Counted from the stretch's first letter, positions 1-11,946 are shown. The stretch is 64,000 bases of DNA from Chrysaora quinquecirrha (GCA_014526335.1 JACTAT010000149.1:589614-653613), one strand, 5' to 3'. Translations and numbers: made by a program. The notes: generated by a model not told the origin, from the letters alone.

Positions 1-1562
1 CATTTGATTGGCTTGTTACAGTCTTGTGCTTAGTGAGGACAAAGGCAAGTGCCACAGACACGTCACCGACAGCTGGGCCATATGTTTCCATTAAGATCCT
101 CTCGGATCTTTTAGTAGCAAAAACGTCATAAGAGCCGGGAAAGTTGAACCAAATTCGACTTTTTATGCCGGCATTACCGCGGCAAAGCAACTGTCCAGGA
201 ACGGCAGAGCCACCATAAGGAAGTGTTTCTATTAGAACTAAAAATGTCACAGCCATGTCACAGCACTAGAAAGGCCACTTTTGGCTATATGGAAATCAGG
301 CTTTTGGAAGACGGCTAGAATAATAGAACCTCCGAATAGGGTTAAAACAAAAATTGCACAAGCAAAAAAGTGATTGACGGGCAGGGGGAAAATAAAGAGG
401 TTGCTGAGTTGATCTTTTTAAGCACGGCATGCCAAAGTGGACTAAATAGATAGGGAAAAGATATTGATCTTTTCAAACAGCACTCGCATAAACACACATT
501 GTTCATTTGCTTGATAAATTTTCAATGTTCAGTCTGGACATAACGGACACCGTGTAATCCGGCACTATTTGGCAAACCTGTCTAGACTTACTACATGAGC
601 CGTAGTTATCGCTATTGAATTGAATTGCTGGACGCTCAAACTAACATCCTGACTGAAGCGAACGACAACAACATCAATTCAATTCAATGTGAGTGAAAGT
701 TAGGGACATGGGAAGCAAGTCTAAAACCTGTCTTGCTATAGTCTAGGAGTCTCTAATAAGCAAAATAAGCGTCAAAGAATTTTGTTAACAAATTTACACG
801 CCTTTCTATAGAGAACCTAGCTCAAGGCCTAGTTCTTAAAGTTTCATATTTTTTTACCTCTTGGTCTTATTTTAGTACCAAAAACTTCTTAAGTGTCTTG
901 ATTTCATATGTACATTTAATGCCATAAGATTAGCACAGACGAACGAAAAAATTCGAAATTTCTAATCGAAATTTAAATTGTGGCTAGAAAACAAGGCCAA
1001 AAACACGAAGACGGCAAGAGAGAAGTTTATATATGTATAAAATTGCAATGTGTAGGAAGTAGCTACCATGTCTATTCCATTGATATCGTCTGATTTGATG
1101 GTATCTTTACTGGTATCTTCGTATAGGAATCGGAATTCCCCAAACTTTGAACCACATCACATGTCCTCTGTGCTATTCATCGTAGAAGGTACAAAATTGA
1201 AAAGTTCCTTGGGGATTTTGTCTTTAACAGTACTGTATGAGTTCTTCTAATATTTCGCTCAGCGGTGTAGCGGAGGCCTGTGGGGCCCTTAGTGACGTAG
1301 TAGGACTGGGGCCCCTTGTAACCATGTCTAATCAGGAACTAGGAAGCTGAAATACGAAATCTAGAATATAGGGACCACGCACAAGGAAATAGGGACCAGG
1401 AAACTGCAAGTATTATGGAAAGCTTTTTGGACGTTCGAATATTTTTGTGGTTGCAACAACCACTTAACTCATTACACAAAGGAGGGTCAGATTTTCAAAA
1501 CTTCAGATAATGATAAGCTAGCCCTGCTCTAAAGCATCAACTTTGCAATATTTTATGACTTA
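1..1562. other. Intergenic sequence, no gene seen
   Basis: No open frame here has splice sites or a recognisable protein. About 793-905 resembles a dispersed element seen again near 45087-45190: both pass through CAAGGCCTAGTTCTTAAAG or a near match and continue with similar T-rich text. I see nothing else supportable. The signal-peptide exon of the EMI/WAP/EGF gene could lie here, but I could not identify it. Confidence 0.5.
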
Positions 1563-2044
1563 CATTAGTTCCGAAAATAATCGGACCCATATATTTCGGA
1601 CAAAATATTTTCGGACCAAAAAATTTCGGACGATATTTTACCTATTTCGGACGATATGCCATTCCGATTTCGGACGACAGAAAAGGCTAGGTGTTTAGAA
1701 TTTTTCCTTGTAAAATTAACGAAACTAACCGAATTAAAATAGACTTAATCACATTCTTTCCACGAATCGATTCTTGGGTAACTTATAATGAGCATACAAG
1801 GACTCAAACTATCGCTTTTGAAACTGATTTGCAAATGCGTCAAAATTTTAGGTCTAACGATTGAAAATGATTTGTTGGATTTGAAGGAAGAAGTTCGAGG
1901 CCTCCTTTCTAATTAAGAGAAAAAAGGGTGAAAATAAAATTTGGACGTTAAAAATTTCGGACTACTTAAAATTTTGGACACTAATATTTTTGGACAAACA
2001 AATTGTCCGAAATTAAAAGTGTCCGAAAACTTTCGGAACTAATG
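1563..2044. mobile_element. MITE (TA target site) built of repeated TTCGGAC motifs
   Basis: The ends are inverted repeats of about 25 bp: the left begins CATTAGTTCCGAAA, the right ends TTTCGGAACTAATG. The element is flanked by TA on both sides (1561-1562 and 2045-2046), as in Tc1/mariner-type insertions. The interior repeats TTCGGAC or its complement many times, so it could fold extensively. No transposase frame is present, so it would be non-autonomous. Confidence 0.75.
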
Positions 2045-2282
2045 TATTCACTTGCAAGCAGTTTTCTTTCCTATAAGAAAACAACCTTATTTCATCAAGA
2101 AAGATCACTTCATAAAGACATAATTTTAAGTTCGGGGGCCCAATGGAGCCTCTTATCAGCAGGGGCCCTTAGTGGTATTCCCTAAAGGTAGCCACGCTCG
2201 GCTACGCCACTGCTTTCGCCCGTCTACATGTAGGTTCCTAAAAACTTTATTCTTTGAAAATACGTGTATTCTTTTTCTATAG

Positions 2283-5200
2283 TCTAGATGCACTTGATGA
2301 AAATTTAGAACTGCAGCAGCCAGATACAAATGATGTAGGGGAAATCAACAATGGGAAGTTCTGCATATATCGTAAGCCATTTAAGAGAGAAGGAATACAG
2401 CTGAATGGAGATGCATCTGATAGGGAATTAGAAGATCCTTGTTTTGGTCTAAATGAGGAAAAAAGAGAGCTCTGTATCAAGAAAAGGTTAAATTTAGTTA
2501 GACTTATTAATTTTTTTTTCTGTCCGACCTTTTTACTTAGCTATAAGGTAACAACTGAAGCTTTTCTCAACCCTTTTTTACGAGCTTGAATTGTTTGGCT
2601 GTTTTTTGTAGTTGCTGTGTTGCAGCTTCAACCAGTGTTGCGTGGAGTGACAATATTCAGTGACATGACATCATGGTCAGCTAATTGTGAAAAGAAGTTG
2701 CTAATGTTGTTGTTGTTGTTGTTGTTGCTGCTGTTGCTGTCAGTGTTAGACATTAAGGGCGTGTTTTTCTGAACCCCCAAATCTTTCCAAAAGCTTCCAT
2801 AAACAGAAGCCATGATTTTCAAAAAACAGGATTTCTGAAAATCCGAGACTTTCGAAATTCCGAAGGTTTTGGAGGTTCAACAGAACACACGCTGAATTTC
2901 TTAAATGAATGTTTTTCTTTACAATTTCCTCTATTAGCTGTATTCACTATGTATTCACTTTACAATTTCCTCTATTCACTATGGTTAACTGCTGATTTGT
3001 AGACATTTAGAACATAGAGATAATACTGTGTAGGTAAGAAGTAGTATTAGAGTGGAAAGGACGAAAATCATGCAGAATAGAAGAAAATATTGTTTTCAAA
3101 AGTGGAAGCACTGGTTTTGCCTCCTCTTCATTATTTTCTGACTAATAGATATTTTGATTTGATTTGCAATACTCATTACTAATCTTTTATACTTTTACTG
3201 CACTACACAGAAGAGCAGCTAAACACAGAAGGAAAAGGGTGACGAATGTAAGATTTTTCTATGTGGTTGGATGTTGTAAAGGATGGACAGGAATCGCATG
3301 CAATGAAGGTATAGTAAACAATTTTAATCATGTTAATGATTATAATAATAATAATCATCATCACTATGATCATCATCCTGTTCATCATAATCATCAATTT
3401 TGTCATGGCCATCATCATCATCATTATCATCATAATCATCATCATCATCGTCATCATCATCATTATCATCATGATCATCTTCAGCATCACCATCATCTTC
3501 ATCATCGTCATCGTCTTCATCATCATCATAATCTTCATCATCGTCATCGTCTTCATTATAATCATAATAATCATCATCATCGTCATCATCATCGTCATCA
3601 TCATGATCATCATCAGCATCATCATCATCTTCATCATCGTCATCGTCTTCATCATCATCATAACCTTCATCATCGTCATTGTCTTCATCATCGTCATCTT
3701 TATCATCATCATCCTCGTCATCCTCGCCATCGTAATCATCCTCATCATCACCACAACCATCATAACCATCAGAGCCACCAAAATCATCATCATCTTCATC
3801 ATCAGTATCATCGTCATGATCATCGTCATGATCATCATCATCATCATCACCATCATCGCAATCATCCATATCATAAGCATCATCGTCTTCGTCGTTGTCA
3901 CTATCCTTATCCTTGTCAACAAGACGATTGATAAGCTAAATTCCATGTAGATTGAAAGTTAATTATCATTGCCATAACCAGTTGTATTTTTTTGCAGCAA
4001 AAGAGCCATATGAACCAGATAACATTTCAAATGACATTCAAGATTATTCACCAGAGACTGAATACCATGACGTTGATGTCAAAAGACAAATTAGTAAGTT
4101 AACAAACAGTATATCTATATGAAAACTTTTAGTTTTTATTTATGCTGTCGGTCTGTGTTATTATCATAACATTTCATGACAGAAAAGACGCCTTTTTGTA
4201 AGACATGTTTCGAACAAAACACTGCTAATCTCAGCTACATATAACTGTTAATTGATACAGCAGAAATTTAAATCATACTACCTACAAGATCAATGTTCAG
4301 TAAATGCTTAACAGCTGGTTCACTAAGATAAGTGCTTATAATACTAACCAAAACTATCATCTTCATGCATTAGTTTTCTACAATTTTTGATAGCTTTTCT
4401 TTCTGGAAAAGTCGTTCCTTTCTTGTATCCCTGTTTCCAGCAGACGCACGCTAGCGAATCTATAATCACTACTGTGGTACATCACCACGGTAGTGATTAT
4501 CCACCACAGTACTCAAAAGCTACCACCACAACAGGCACAGTAACCCACCACATCAAGCATAATAATCCACCACAGTAGTGGTTATCCACCACACTACTCA
4601 AAAGCTACCACCACAACAAGCATAGTAACCCACCACATCTAGCATAATAACCCACCACAGTATTGATTATCCACCACAGTACGCCAAAACTGCTACCACG
4701 GAAAGTATAGTAACCCACCACAGCAAGCAAAGTAACCCACCAAAAGTAGTGATTATCCACCACAGTACGCCAAAACTGCCACCTCCGCAAGCACAGTAAC
4801 GCACCACATCAGGCATTATAACCCATCACAGTAATAATTATCACCCATAGTAAGCAGAAATTACCACCACAGTACGCAAATGAGACCACCACAGTAGTGA
4901 CTATTTACCACGGTAGTGATTATAGATCCGCTAGCATGAAACAGTTGCTCCTTCTATCTGTGTGAAATCTAAGCGTTGTTGACATTGAAGCACAGTTTTC
5001 TCTTGTTCTATTTCTCTTCCTTCAATATGGTTACCGAGATACAAGATTTGCTAATGCTTGTATAGAATGTAAAGGCAGCCAAAGATCCTATACGGACTGC
5101 TATCTTGGACAAAATATATTGGAACAGCCTAAATATTTCTGAATTTTGTTTTTGATTAGTTACAAAGCCTGGAAACTGTCCATACACGAACGCAACGCAA

Positions 5201-8200
5201 CTCTCATCGAGAGACTGCCCCTGGGCTTGCACAGATGATTCTACTTGTCGTGATGCAAAGAAATGCTGCCCTGGAGATAGTGGATGCAATGAGTGTGTTG
5301 ATCCGATTACAGCGAGCATTGCATGTGATAAACCATGTCTTAATAATGGCGTATGTTCTAATGGAAGCTGTTCATGTCCTTCAGGCTACAGCGGTTCATC
5401 TTGTGAGACAGGTAATTATATAAACAGTTTGTAGAATTATGCGCCCCCCCAATCAAAGACTTATTGTTTTGTGCTTAAATCTCACAAAATTTGATATAAT
5501 CATAAAACTGCATGTTCTGCATTTTCTGAGATTAGAATGGGGTCACAGGGCCAGTTTTGCTGAGATAAACAATTTTTGACGTCATACGTAAAAGTGGCAA
5601 ATCTTTACGACACTGAGTCAGGGATCGTCTCTGCTCCGATCCAGATCACAGCCAGTTTTGGCTCGAAAACGCCTTCCGTTTACTCGAGATCTCCTGGTTC
5701 CGTATACCGTTTTCACGCTCTGTTCAGAGCTAGTGCCGGATCGTTTCAGAAATAGAGCCATCTCGTGTCTGGCTCTTTAGATCCGTAAACACTTACGTTC
5801 GGACCCACTTGGTAAGGAAACGTGACTTGACTAAAATTGAATAAATAGAGCCGAAAAGAACACACCATTTTTTAAAGTGAAATCGAGTTTCTGTTAGCCC
5901 ACCACAAGATGCTGCTGTTATAAAAAGAAATTTCAAGCAGTTTAGTTTTGTAGCCAGGAGTGTTGGTAGCCCGCTGGTAGCGCGTGCGTCAACTAAAAAA
6001 AACGGTAGTTAAACATTTCTGGAATGGATTGGAGACGAACCGGTGTTTCTGTAAATGCGTTGGAAAGAGCAAAAGAGCCCCACAGTTCCTCCAGTTTTCG
6101 TAAAAATTGTTCTCCAATATTTTGGCCTCGATTTCAACCTACGAATTCTCTGTAAAATTTTTGGCGGGAAAGCAGACGTCAGCACTTCGCAGTAGCGTCA
6201 ACACATTTGATTTGATAGGCCTGTTTCCAGCTAGATCCAGATAAGAACAGAGTAAAATTACTCAGGTAAGGAAATGAGAATATTTGAAGCCTTTTGAGAT
6301 TTTGAATCTTCCGGACTGACCCCAGATTTTGGCACTTCTTGCCGATGTACACTCCTATAGGCACATCAGGGCTAAATAGAGTCAAGTCATTGATTGGGCA
6401 CAGCACAACATATGAAAGCAGAGCAGTCTGTGTTTTCCTTAATCAACAATAAGGGCTTATTGTAGAGTAATAACAGCTACTGTATATACCTTGTAATACC
6501 TCCATGTATTTTTCTTTTCTAATACAAAGAATTCTTTTTCCATAGCAATCTGCTCATTCTCTTGTTATAATGGAGGTAACTGCACTGCCCCGGATGTATG
6601 CACTTGCACTGCAGGTTTCAGAGGCTACATGTGCCATAAACGTAAGAAATTTTGTGTGTTGAGTTGATCTTTGTCCTCTCTCGAAACTGATGATATCTAC
6701 TTTGATATTTTATAATCTAGTAATCTAACAATCTTAAAATGCCTAAAATATTGAAGTGTTGCTATTATTTATTTGAATTCAATAAAACTGTACCTAACTG
6801 TGTAAAACATATATTCTTGAAAGGGAGAAGCCCAAGTTTACATTTTCCAAAAAGTCCCATATCAAGATTGAGTGTCTTAACTATACAGCCCAATGAAATT
6901 GGGAGCCATTGNNNNNNNNNNNNNNNNNNNNNNNNNNNNNNNNNNNNNNNNNNNNNNNNNNNNNNNNNNNNNNNNNNNNNNNNNNNNNNNNNNNNNNNNN
7001 NNNNNNNNNNNNNNNNNNNNNNNNNNNNNNNNNNNNNNNNNNNNNNNNNNNNNNNNNNNNNNNNNNNNNNNNNNNNNNNNNNNNNNNNNNNNNNNNNNNN
7101 NNNNNNNNNNNNNNNNNNNNNNNNNNNNNNNNNNNNNNNNNNNNNNNNNNNNNNNNNNNNNNNNNNNNNNNNNNNNNNNNNNNNNNNNNNNNNNNNNNNN
7201 NNNNNNNNNNNNNNNNNNNNNNNNNNNNNNNNNNNNNNNNNNNNNNNNNNNNNNNNNNNNNNNNNNNNNNNNNNNNNNNNNNNNNNNNNNNNNNNNNNNN
7301 NNNNNNNNNNNNNNNNNNNNNNNNNNNNNNNNNNNNNNNNNNNNNNNNNNNNNNNNNNNNNNNNNNNNNNNNNNNNNNNNNNNNNNNNNNNNNNNNNNNN
7401 NNNNNNNNNNNTTTTATTTTGTTGTGGACAGATTCAAAAACTCCTAAATGGAACAAAGATCTTGCTTTGCCAATTATTTGAAAACAATACTTGCTGTAAA
7501 GTTCTTCAAAACCAAAAGGCCGGTTCTGTGTAGACAGGACATCACTACGCACCAATTAAAATCGAACGGAAGATTTTTGCGCTACTATAGTTCATATGGC
7601 CCTGGTCAAGCGATCTAACATTTGAAATTTTCGTCTCAACGAAATGTTTGACCTCTCTGTCACATTGTAGAACATTGCTCTTCAAACTTTTTCCTTGATC
7701 ATAAAAGCATAAGACTATAAGGTTTTTGTAGCTGGAACGTGTTTTTGAAAATGATGTTTTTGCAACGTGGCCAAATGGTGAAACATTACATGTTAAGCAA
7801 ATCTCAAATCTCGGACCAACAATGTTTGGTCTTTATGCCAAGGCCTAAGCATCCAAAGTTTAGGAGTATCGGGGGAGTATCGCCTCTCCACATGATACAC
7901 TTTTGAATGTGCCTTTACAGCTAAACCCAAGTTTTCAACGAAAATATCATGAATAAGAACAGGTCAGGTCGCCAGGCCAAGCCGTAGAGTCTTGTAAGGC
8001 AAAATTTCTGGAAACTGCCTGTTTTTAATAACTCGTTTCATGCAGGCTAATAGTTAACCTCTTAGAAGGTTGTTTCGTTGTAAAATGGCATATCACCTTT
8101 TAGGCAAAAAGCCCGGGGAAATTGTCTTCGATTGATAGCTGTAACCGATAGCTGAAAACATTATTGTTACTCCAACCCCTATAGGTCAGCTGAAGATGAG

Positions 8201-8341
8201 TACACACCGCCTGATCAAGTTGAATTCATACAAGAAAAGGTAATAAAAACGCTTGAATTATTATATAACGATATAAATATTATCAAAGACTATGAAAAAG
8301 AAACAGATACTAATGATATAAAACAACAAGATGCATCTTAG
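2283..8341 (+). CDS. Secreted EMI-WAP-EGF-EGF protein, partial model (interrupted by assembly gap)
   Basis: Inferred exons: 2283-2486, 3211-3308, 3998-4093, 5160-5411, 6546-6641, and a tentative last exon 8185-8341 ending in TAG. The first five junctions agree in phase. Exons 1-2 end in VVGCCKGWTGIAC, the closing signature of an EMI domain. Exon 4 holds a WAP four-disulfide core (KPGNCP...KKCCPGDSGCNECVDP) followed directly by an EGF module (CLNNGVCSNGSCSC). Exon 5 is a second EGF (CYNGGNCTAPDVCTC). The last exon encodes an acidic helical, coiled-coil-like tail, and its phase needs at least one exon lost in the 6912-7411 gap. EMI, EGFs and a helical tail recall the EGFL7/8 layout with a WAP domain inserted, so an extracellular-matrix or secreted role is likely. 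The signal-peptide exon was not found. Membership of the last exon is inference. Confidence 0.68.
3325..3905. repeat. (CAT)n / (ATG)n microsatellite in an intron
   Basis: Nearly pure trinucleotide CAT/CGT repeat filling the intron between the EMI exon (ending 3308) and the next exon (3998). It leaves several frames open on both strands (poly-His, poly-Ile, poly-Asp, poly-Met), which are artefacts of the repeat. Confidence 0.92.
4450..4935. mobile_element. Foldback-type element with CCACCACAG repeats
   Basis: Terminal inverted repeats begin GCTAGCGAATCTATAATCAC and close with the complement ending in GATCCGCTAGC, with one mismatch. The interior is a degenerate array of CCACCACAG(T)AGTG and related units alternating with AGCATAGTAACCCACC. 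It lies in the intron 4094-5159 of the EMI gene. The array in 43936-44405 has the same core unit. Confidence 0.75.
5412..6545. other. Intron without recognisable genes
   Basis: Intron between the WAP-EGF exon and the second EGF exon. It starts GTAATT and ends in a T-rich tract with CATAG. I see no gene; parts (about 5620-5800) look like degraded dispersed repeat but I could not pair the ends. Confidence 0.5.
6912..7411. other. Assembly gap, exactly 500 N
   Basis: A run of N from 6912 to 7411. A round length of 500 usually means a placeholder of unknown true size. It probably hides at least one exon of the EMI/WAP/EGF gene, because the exon ending 6641 and the candidate terminal exon at 8185 do not match in phase directly. 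Confidence 0.98.
7412..8184. other. Post-gap intronic sequence with degraded repeat
   Basis: No exon with paired splice sites seen. Around 7600-7870 are fragments (GGTCAAGCGATCTAACATTTG, GCCAAGGCCTAAGC) resembling the dispersed element family found at 26290-26412 and 27296-27860. Confidence 0.4.
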
Positions 8342-8498
8342 AGACGTAGCTATAAAGCAAATAGTATAAACAGACTGTTCTGCTAATATTGTATTGAATA
8401 GCAAGATAAACTACTGAAACACTAATTCAAATGAACAAGATTGATATTTCAAGTTCCCAGCGTATCTTCACTGTTGAAGATTTTCACGTTTTCTTCTA

Positions 8499-9108
8499 CA
8501 GGGTGGCCCAAAAAAAGGGACCCCCTAACTAAATTATTTATAAATAATTTATTCTTAAGTTGGAATTTCATGAAATTTATACTACATGATATTCAACTCA
8601 AGTGAGACATATCTTGTAAATATCATGATGATATGGGTTAGTATCTCGGAATAAATTGACTTTAAAACTTTACAATCCAAAAACGTACTGTAACAAAATA
8701 TGCAACTTTATACCCTTAAGTAATCCTTACTCAACAAAACAGAAAAATCAATAACTCATTCTTTCAGTCAAATGATATTCAAAATGTCCTCAATCCTATT
8801 CAATACACTTCTCTAATATGACTGACCATACATTAATGGTCGTGACAATTTTACTCTTGGATAATGATGCTCCTTCACGCACGATTGCAGTACAGTACAC
8901 AATGATGGAATATTAACAGCTAGTTTTTGGACATCATGAATCTAATGTCACATTGCGCCGAGATGGAAGCTCTTATCGCCAACACATTTCTACACGATAG
9001 CGCACTTGACTTGAATATTACCTGGTATAAATTTGACAAAATTCCTCCTTGAGAAAATTTATTCAAAAATTATTTACCTAAGGAGGTCCCTTTTTTTGGG
9101 CCACCCTG
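8499..9108. mobile_element. Mariner-type MITE with 24-bp perfect terminal inverted repeats
   Basis: The left end begins CAGGGTGGCCCAAAAAAAGG; the right end is its exact complement, ending CCTTTTTTTGGGCCACCCTG shifted by the last few bases. 24 bp match perfectly and TA dinucleotides flank both ends (8497-8498, 9109-9110). The 610-bp interior has no transposase frame. Perfect ends suggest recent insertion. A fragment of a related left end (GGACCCCTAACTAAATAATT) sits at about 25911-25945. Confidence 0.88.
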
Positions 9109-9339
9109 TATAATGAAATTTTCTTTGAGATTTAGCTTACCTTTATCCAAAAATCCACTTTCTCGAACTGTTTTGGAACGTTATTTCGTCGCGAAAGTTC
9201 ACAATCTCCGAGAAGAGGAGTACTTTCTAACATTTTAACAACCAAAAAATGTTATTGACAGACTATTCATCTTTGTTTACATTCAAATTCTTATTTTTGG
9301 ATTTGGTCGTGATTTTCAGGAAAAGGGAATTTTTCTCTT

Positions 9340-9990
9340 TTCGAGATAAAATATTGTTTTTTGTTTGTCTTTTGTATTTGTCTGTTTTCATTTTCTTTGT
9401 TTATCACTTTAGTCTTAGTCTTAGTTTTAATTTTTATTTATCTTTGTCTTCATTTCTATTTCTATTTCTGTTTTTATTTTTACTTCTTTTTGTTTATTTT
9501 GTTATTTTTATTTTTGCTCGAGTTGCACCTTAGTTCCTATTCCTATTACTATATTTACTTTTATCGTTTTCTATTATTTTTATTTTTATATTTATTTTTA
9601 ATTTTTTATTTCATTTTAATTTTTTTAAATTTATTTTTATTTCTATTTCTATTTTTATTTATTTTTTTTTTTTCATTTTCATTTTTATTTTTATTTTCAT
9701 TTTTATTTTTATTTTTATTTATTTTTATTTTTCATTTTTTATTTTATTTTTATTTTCGTTTTTATTTTTCATTTTTATTTTTCTTTTTCTTTTTCTTTTC
9801 ATTTTTAAATAGTTCTATAATTTTTACTTTTAACTTTCTTCTTATTTTTGTTTCCATTTGGATTTCTTCTTAAGCATTTCAATTTTGATTATATCTTTTT
9901 TACTTTTATTTCTTTTACTTTTATCTCATTCTTTATTTCATTTACTTCTTTTTTTATTATTACAATCTGTTCAGTACTTTTGCACCCCTT
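9340..9990. repeat. T-rich low-complexity block (TTTTTA/TTTTTC)n
   Basis: Long T-rich tract of degenerate TTTTTATTTC units just downstream (on the minus strand) of the BBS10 stop codon. Phe/Leu-rich open frames across it (9249-9873) are repeat artefacts. It may hold the BBS10 3' UTR, since the complementary strand is A-rich. Confidence 0.85.
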
Positions 9991-10028
9991 GGGTTCTTAA
10001 ACAATCTCCTCTCTCTGATGTCCTTTAT

Positions 10029-11714
10029 CTATTGATCCGATTGCTTTATTTTTGATGGAATAATTTGATCAATTTTGAATATTTGTTGTGCTGCTTGTAA
10101 TACATGACCAACCAACAGTACTTTGGATGAAAATGGTTCAATAATATCAAACTCAGTTGGATTGATCAACGCACCGCTATCTCCATCAATTCCATACAAA
10201 TCATTTCCATGTGCAATCCCTCTGTCATCAAGAAGTCTTCTTAAATCATTTTCAACATCAATGAATCTTGAAACCCCAGTTTGGTTTGAGTTGCTGTGCA
10301 GAGCTCTTGGTATAGACATCATTGCTTGACTTAGAGACTTGGCAACTAGCTTCAAATCCTCATCACCAGCTTTGAAAGAAACACCTTCAAAATGGCTTGC
10401 AAGGAGAGCCTCTGAAGCACCAGCCCCTGGTAGACTGACCATGCCATCTTTATCAATTTTATGTTGACCATAACACTCAAAAAAGGACATTTTGATTGCT
10501 TTCAAAGCATTAAGTATCTCCTTCTCATATTGCTGGCAAATTCCTGAAGATGGTGCACAGAGAATTAGCTGAAAATGTGGCTTGCTACTTTGGAATTCTT
10601 TCTCAGGCACAATCCTAAAAAACTTCTGTGTCCCAATTATCATGCTTTCTGCTTTGGATAAGGTTCCTATATGCAGTGATAAATCATCCTGAATAATTTC
10701 CTCCAAGCTCTCAACTGGGAGGATTTTGAAAAATGTGCAGATTCTCTCCTGGTCTCTCTCCTCAACATTCTGCAAAACACAGAAGTTTTTATTCAGAATT
10801 GACAGTGCGTAATCAGGCAAACTTGAAGTGCAGAGCAAAATTCTGATACCTAAATCCTGCAGTTTTCTACTCATTCTACTTAAAATCTGCACCCTTGTCC
10901 AGGTGTATGTTTGCGTATTCTGCAAATCAAATGAAAATTGCACTCTTCCAAATTCTATTTTCTCAAAGTCAAAGCCACAGTTTAAACACAAAAACTTTTT
11001 TCTGCCACTTAGAAACTGCTCATCACATCTTCCAGAAGGTTCCCGTTGAAAGATAAACCCTTCTTTGACGGTAGAGTTTTGCATGCTGATACCATGAGCT
11101 TGTATACACACATCGGAAAATTCCTCAATCAGATACTGCAGGCAAAATAGTAGATCAGAGCTTTTTGAGTAGATAGACTTTAAAACTTCAGATATCTGTT
11201 CAGTCAAGACTTTTACAACTTGTGGGGAGAATTTACCCCTCAAAGCTGTATTTGCAAGTCCTCTTACACATCTATCCAACTCACTAGAAGAACAAGCCAC
11301 TATTTTTGAACAGTATGGTCTTAAAACTGAACTCAAATTTTCGTTTGTTGTATTACTACCAAGAATTCCACAGGCATTCGAGAGCCCTGCTAGTTTTGAA
11401 GTCACGCTTCGAGCTTGAGATCGCATCAATGTATCCTGGGAAACATTTCTAAGAAGCTCGATCAGGATCATGATAAACATCTTCGAATTATCGCCTGTAA
11501 CTTTGACATGGTTAGATACCATTTGTAGAATTAGTCGACCAGTTTGATGCGATAATGCAAGGGAATCCAAGATTGTCTGCCCAGAATTCGTTACGATAAT
11601 ACACCCAGTTTCTGTTTTTAAAACAATGTCTTGTCCATTTGGACCGAACGATCGCGAAATAATGCCTTCCAATGCTTCCAGACTGGACAATGCAGCTTCC
11701 AAACATCCCGCCAT
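10029..11714 (-). CDS. BBS10: BBS10, chaperonin-like Bardet-Biedl syndrome protein
   Basis: Single open frame of 561 residues. I chose ATG at 11714 (context CAAAATGG), not the longer in-frame extension to 11870, because family similarity starts at MAGCLEAAL. The N-terminus follows BBS10: EALEGIISRSFGPNG (residues 13-27), TGCIIVTNSGQ, and VTGDNSKMFIM (72-82), where the chaperonin GDGTT motif is GDNSK. It ends with group II chaperonin equatorial signatures: LPGAGASE (about 428-435) and YGIDGDSGALI...IIEP...IFKIDQII. BBS10 acts with MKKS/BBS6, BBS12 and CCT to assemble the BBSome for ciliary trafficking. Human BBS10 is longer (about 720 residues), so the variable middle is shorter here. No introns are seen. 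It is head to head with the RUN/DEF8-like gene about 230 bp away. Confidence 0.88.
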   Translation of the reverse strand: MAGCLEAALSSLEALEGIISRSFGPNGQDIVLKTETGCIIVTNSGQTILDSLALSHQTGRLILQMVSNHVKVTGDNSKMFIMILIELLRNVSQDTLMRSQARSVTSKLAGLSNACGILGSNTTNENLSSVLRPYCSKIVACSSSELDRCVRGLANTALRGKFSPQVVKVLTEQISEVLKSIYSKSSDLLFCLQYLIEEFSDVCIQAHGISMQNSTVKEGFIFQREPSGRCDEQFLSGRKKFLCLNCGFDFEKIEFGRVQFSFDLQNTQTYTWTRVQILSRMSRKLQDLGIRILLCTSSLPDYALSILNKNFCVLQNVEERDQERICTFFKILPVESLEEIIQDDLSLHIGTLSKAESMIIGTQKFFRIVPEKEFQSSKPHFQLILCAPSSGICQQYEKEILNALKAIKMSFFECYGQHKIDKDGMVSLPGAGASEALLASHFEGVSFKAGDEDLKLVAKSLSQAMMSIPRALHSNSNQTGVSRFIDVENDLRRLLDDRGIAHGNDLYGIDGDSGALINPTEFDIIEPFSSKVLLVGHVLQAAQQIFKIDQIIPSKIKQSDQ

Positions 11715-11946
11715 TTTGATGTCAATAAACAACACGCGAAACCAAAATAAAAGAGCCACGTGGAGGATTGTCTGAGAAAGAGGTTTTGGAATGTGAGAGA
11801 GGCTGGCAGAAAAAATCTCATGATCGCCATCGAAGTTTAATTGCTTGCCAACTTTTTTTGTTTTGTTCAAATTCCTCTGATAAAACTAAAAAATTTAGAA
11901 AAATAAGAAGGCAGATGAAGTTGGGAATGGTGTCAGGAAATGGGTA
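11715..11946. promoter_or_regulatory. Short head-to-head intergenic region, probable bidirectional promoter
   Basis: Only about 230 bp separate the chosen BBS10 start (11714, minus strand) from the first possible start of the RUN/DEF8-like gene (11947, plus strand). Both promoters and 5' UTRs must lie here or overlap the first exons. I see no clear TATA box. Function is inferred from geometry only. Confidence 0.5.

Noticed and set aside
3164..3950. Long His-, Ile-, Asp- and Met-rich open frames on both strands
   Set aside because: All come from the (CAT)n intronic microsatellite. Only 3211-3308 within the first frame is a real exon, ended by a donor at 3309.
6739..7555. Open frames of 180-260 residues spanning the N run
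   Set aside because: The frames exist only because N bases translate without stops; the true gap length is unknown.
9249..10055. Phe/Leu-rich frames resembling membrane proteins
   Set aside because: Translation of a T-rich low-complexity tract with no splice or family support.
11715..11870. N-terminal extension of BBS10 to the upstream ATG
   Set aside because: The added 52 residues show no family similarity and the ATG at 11714 has a strong context.
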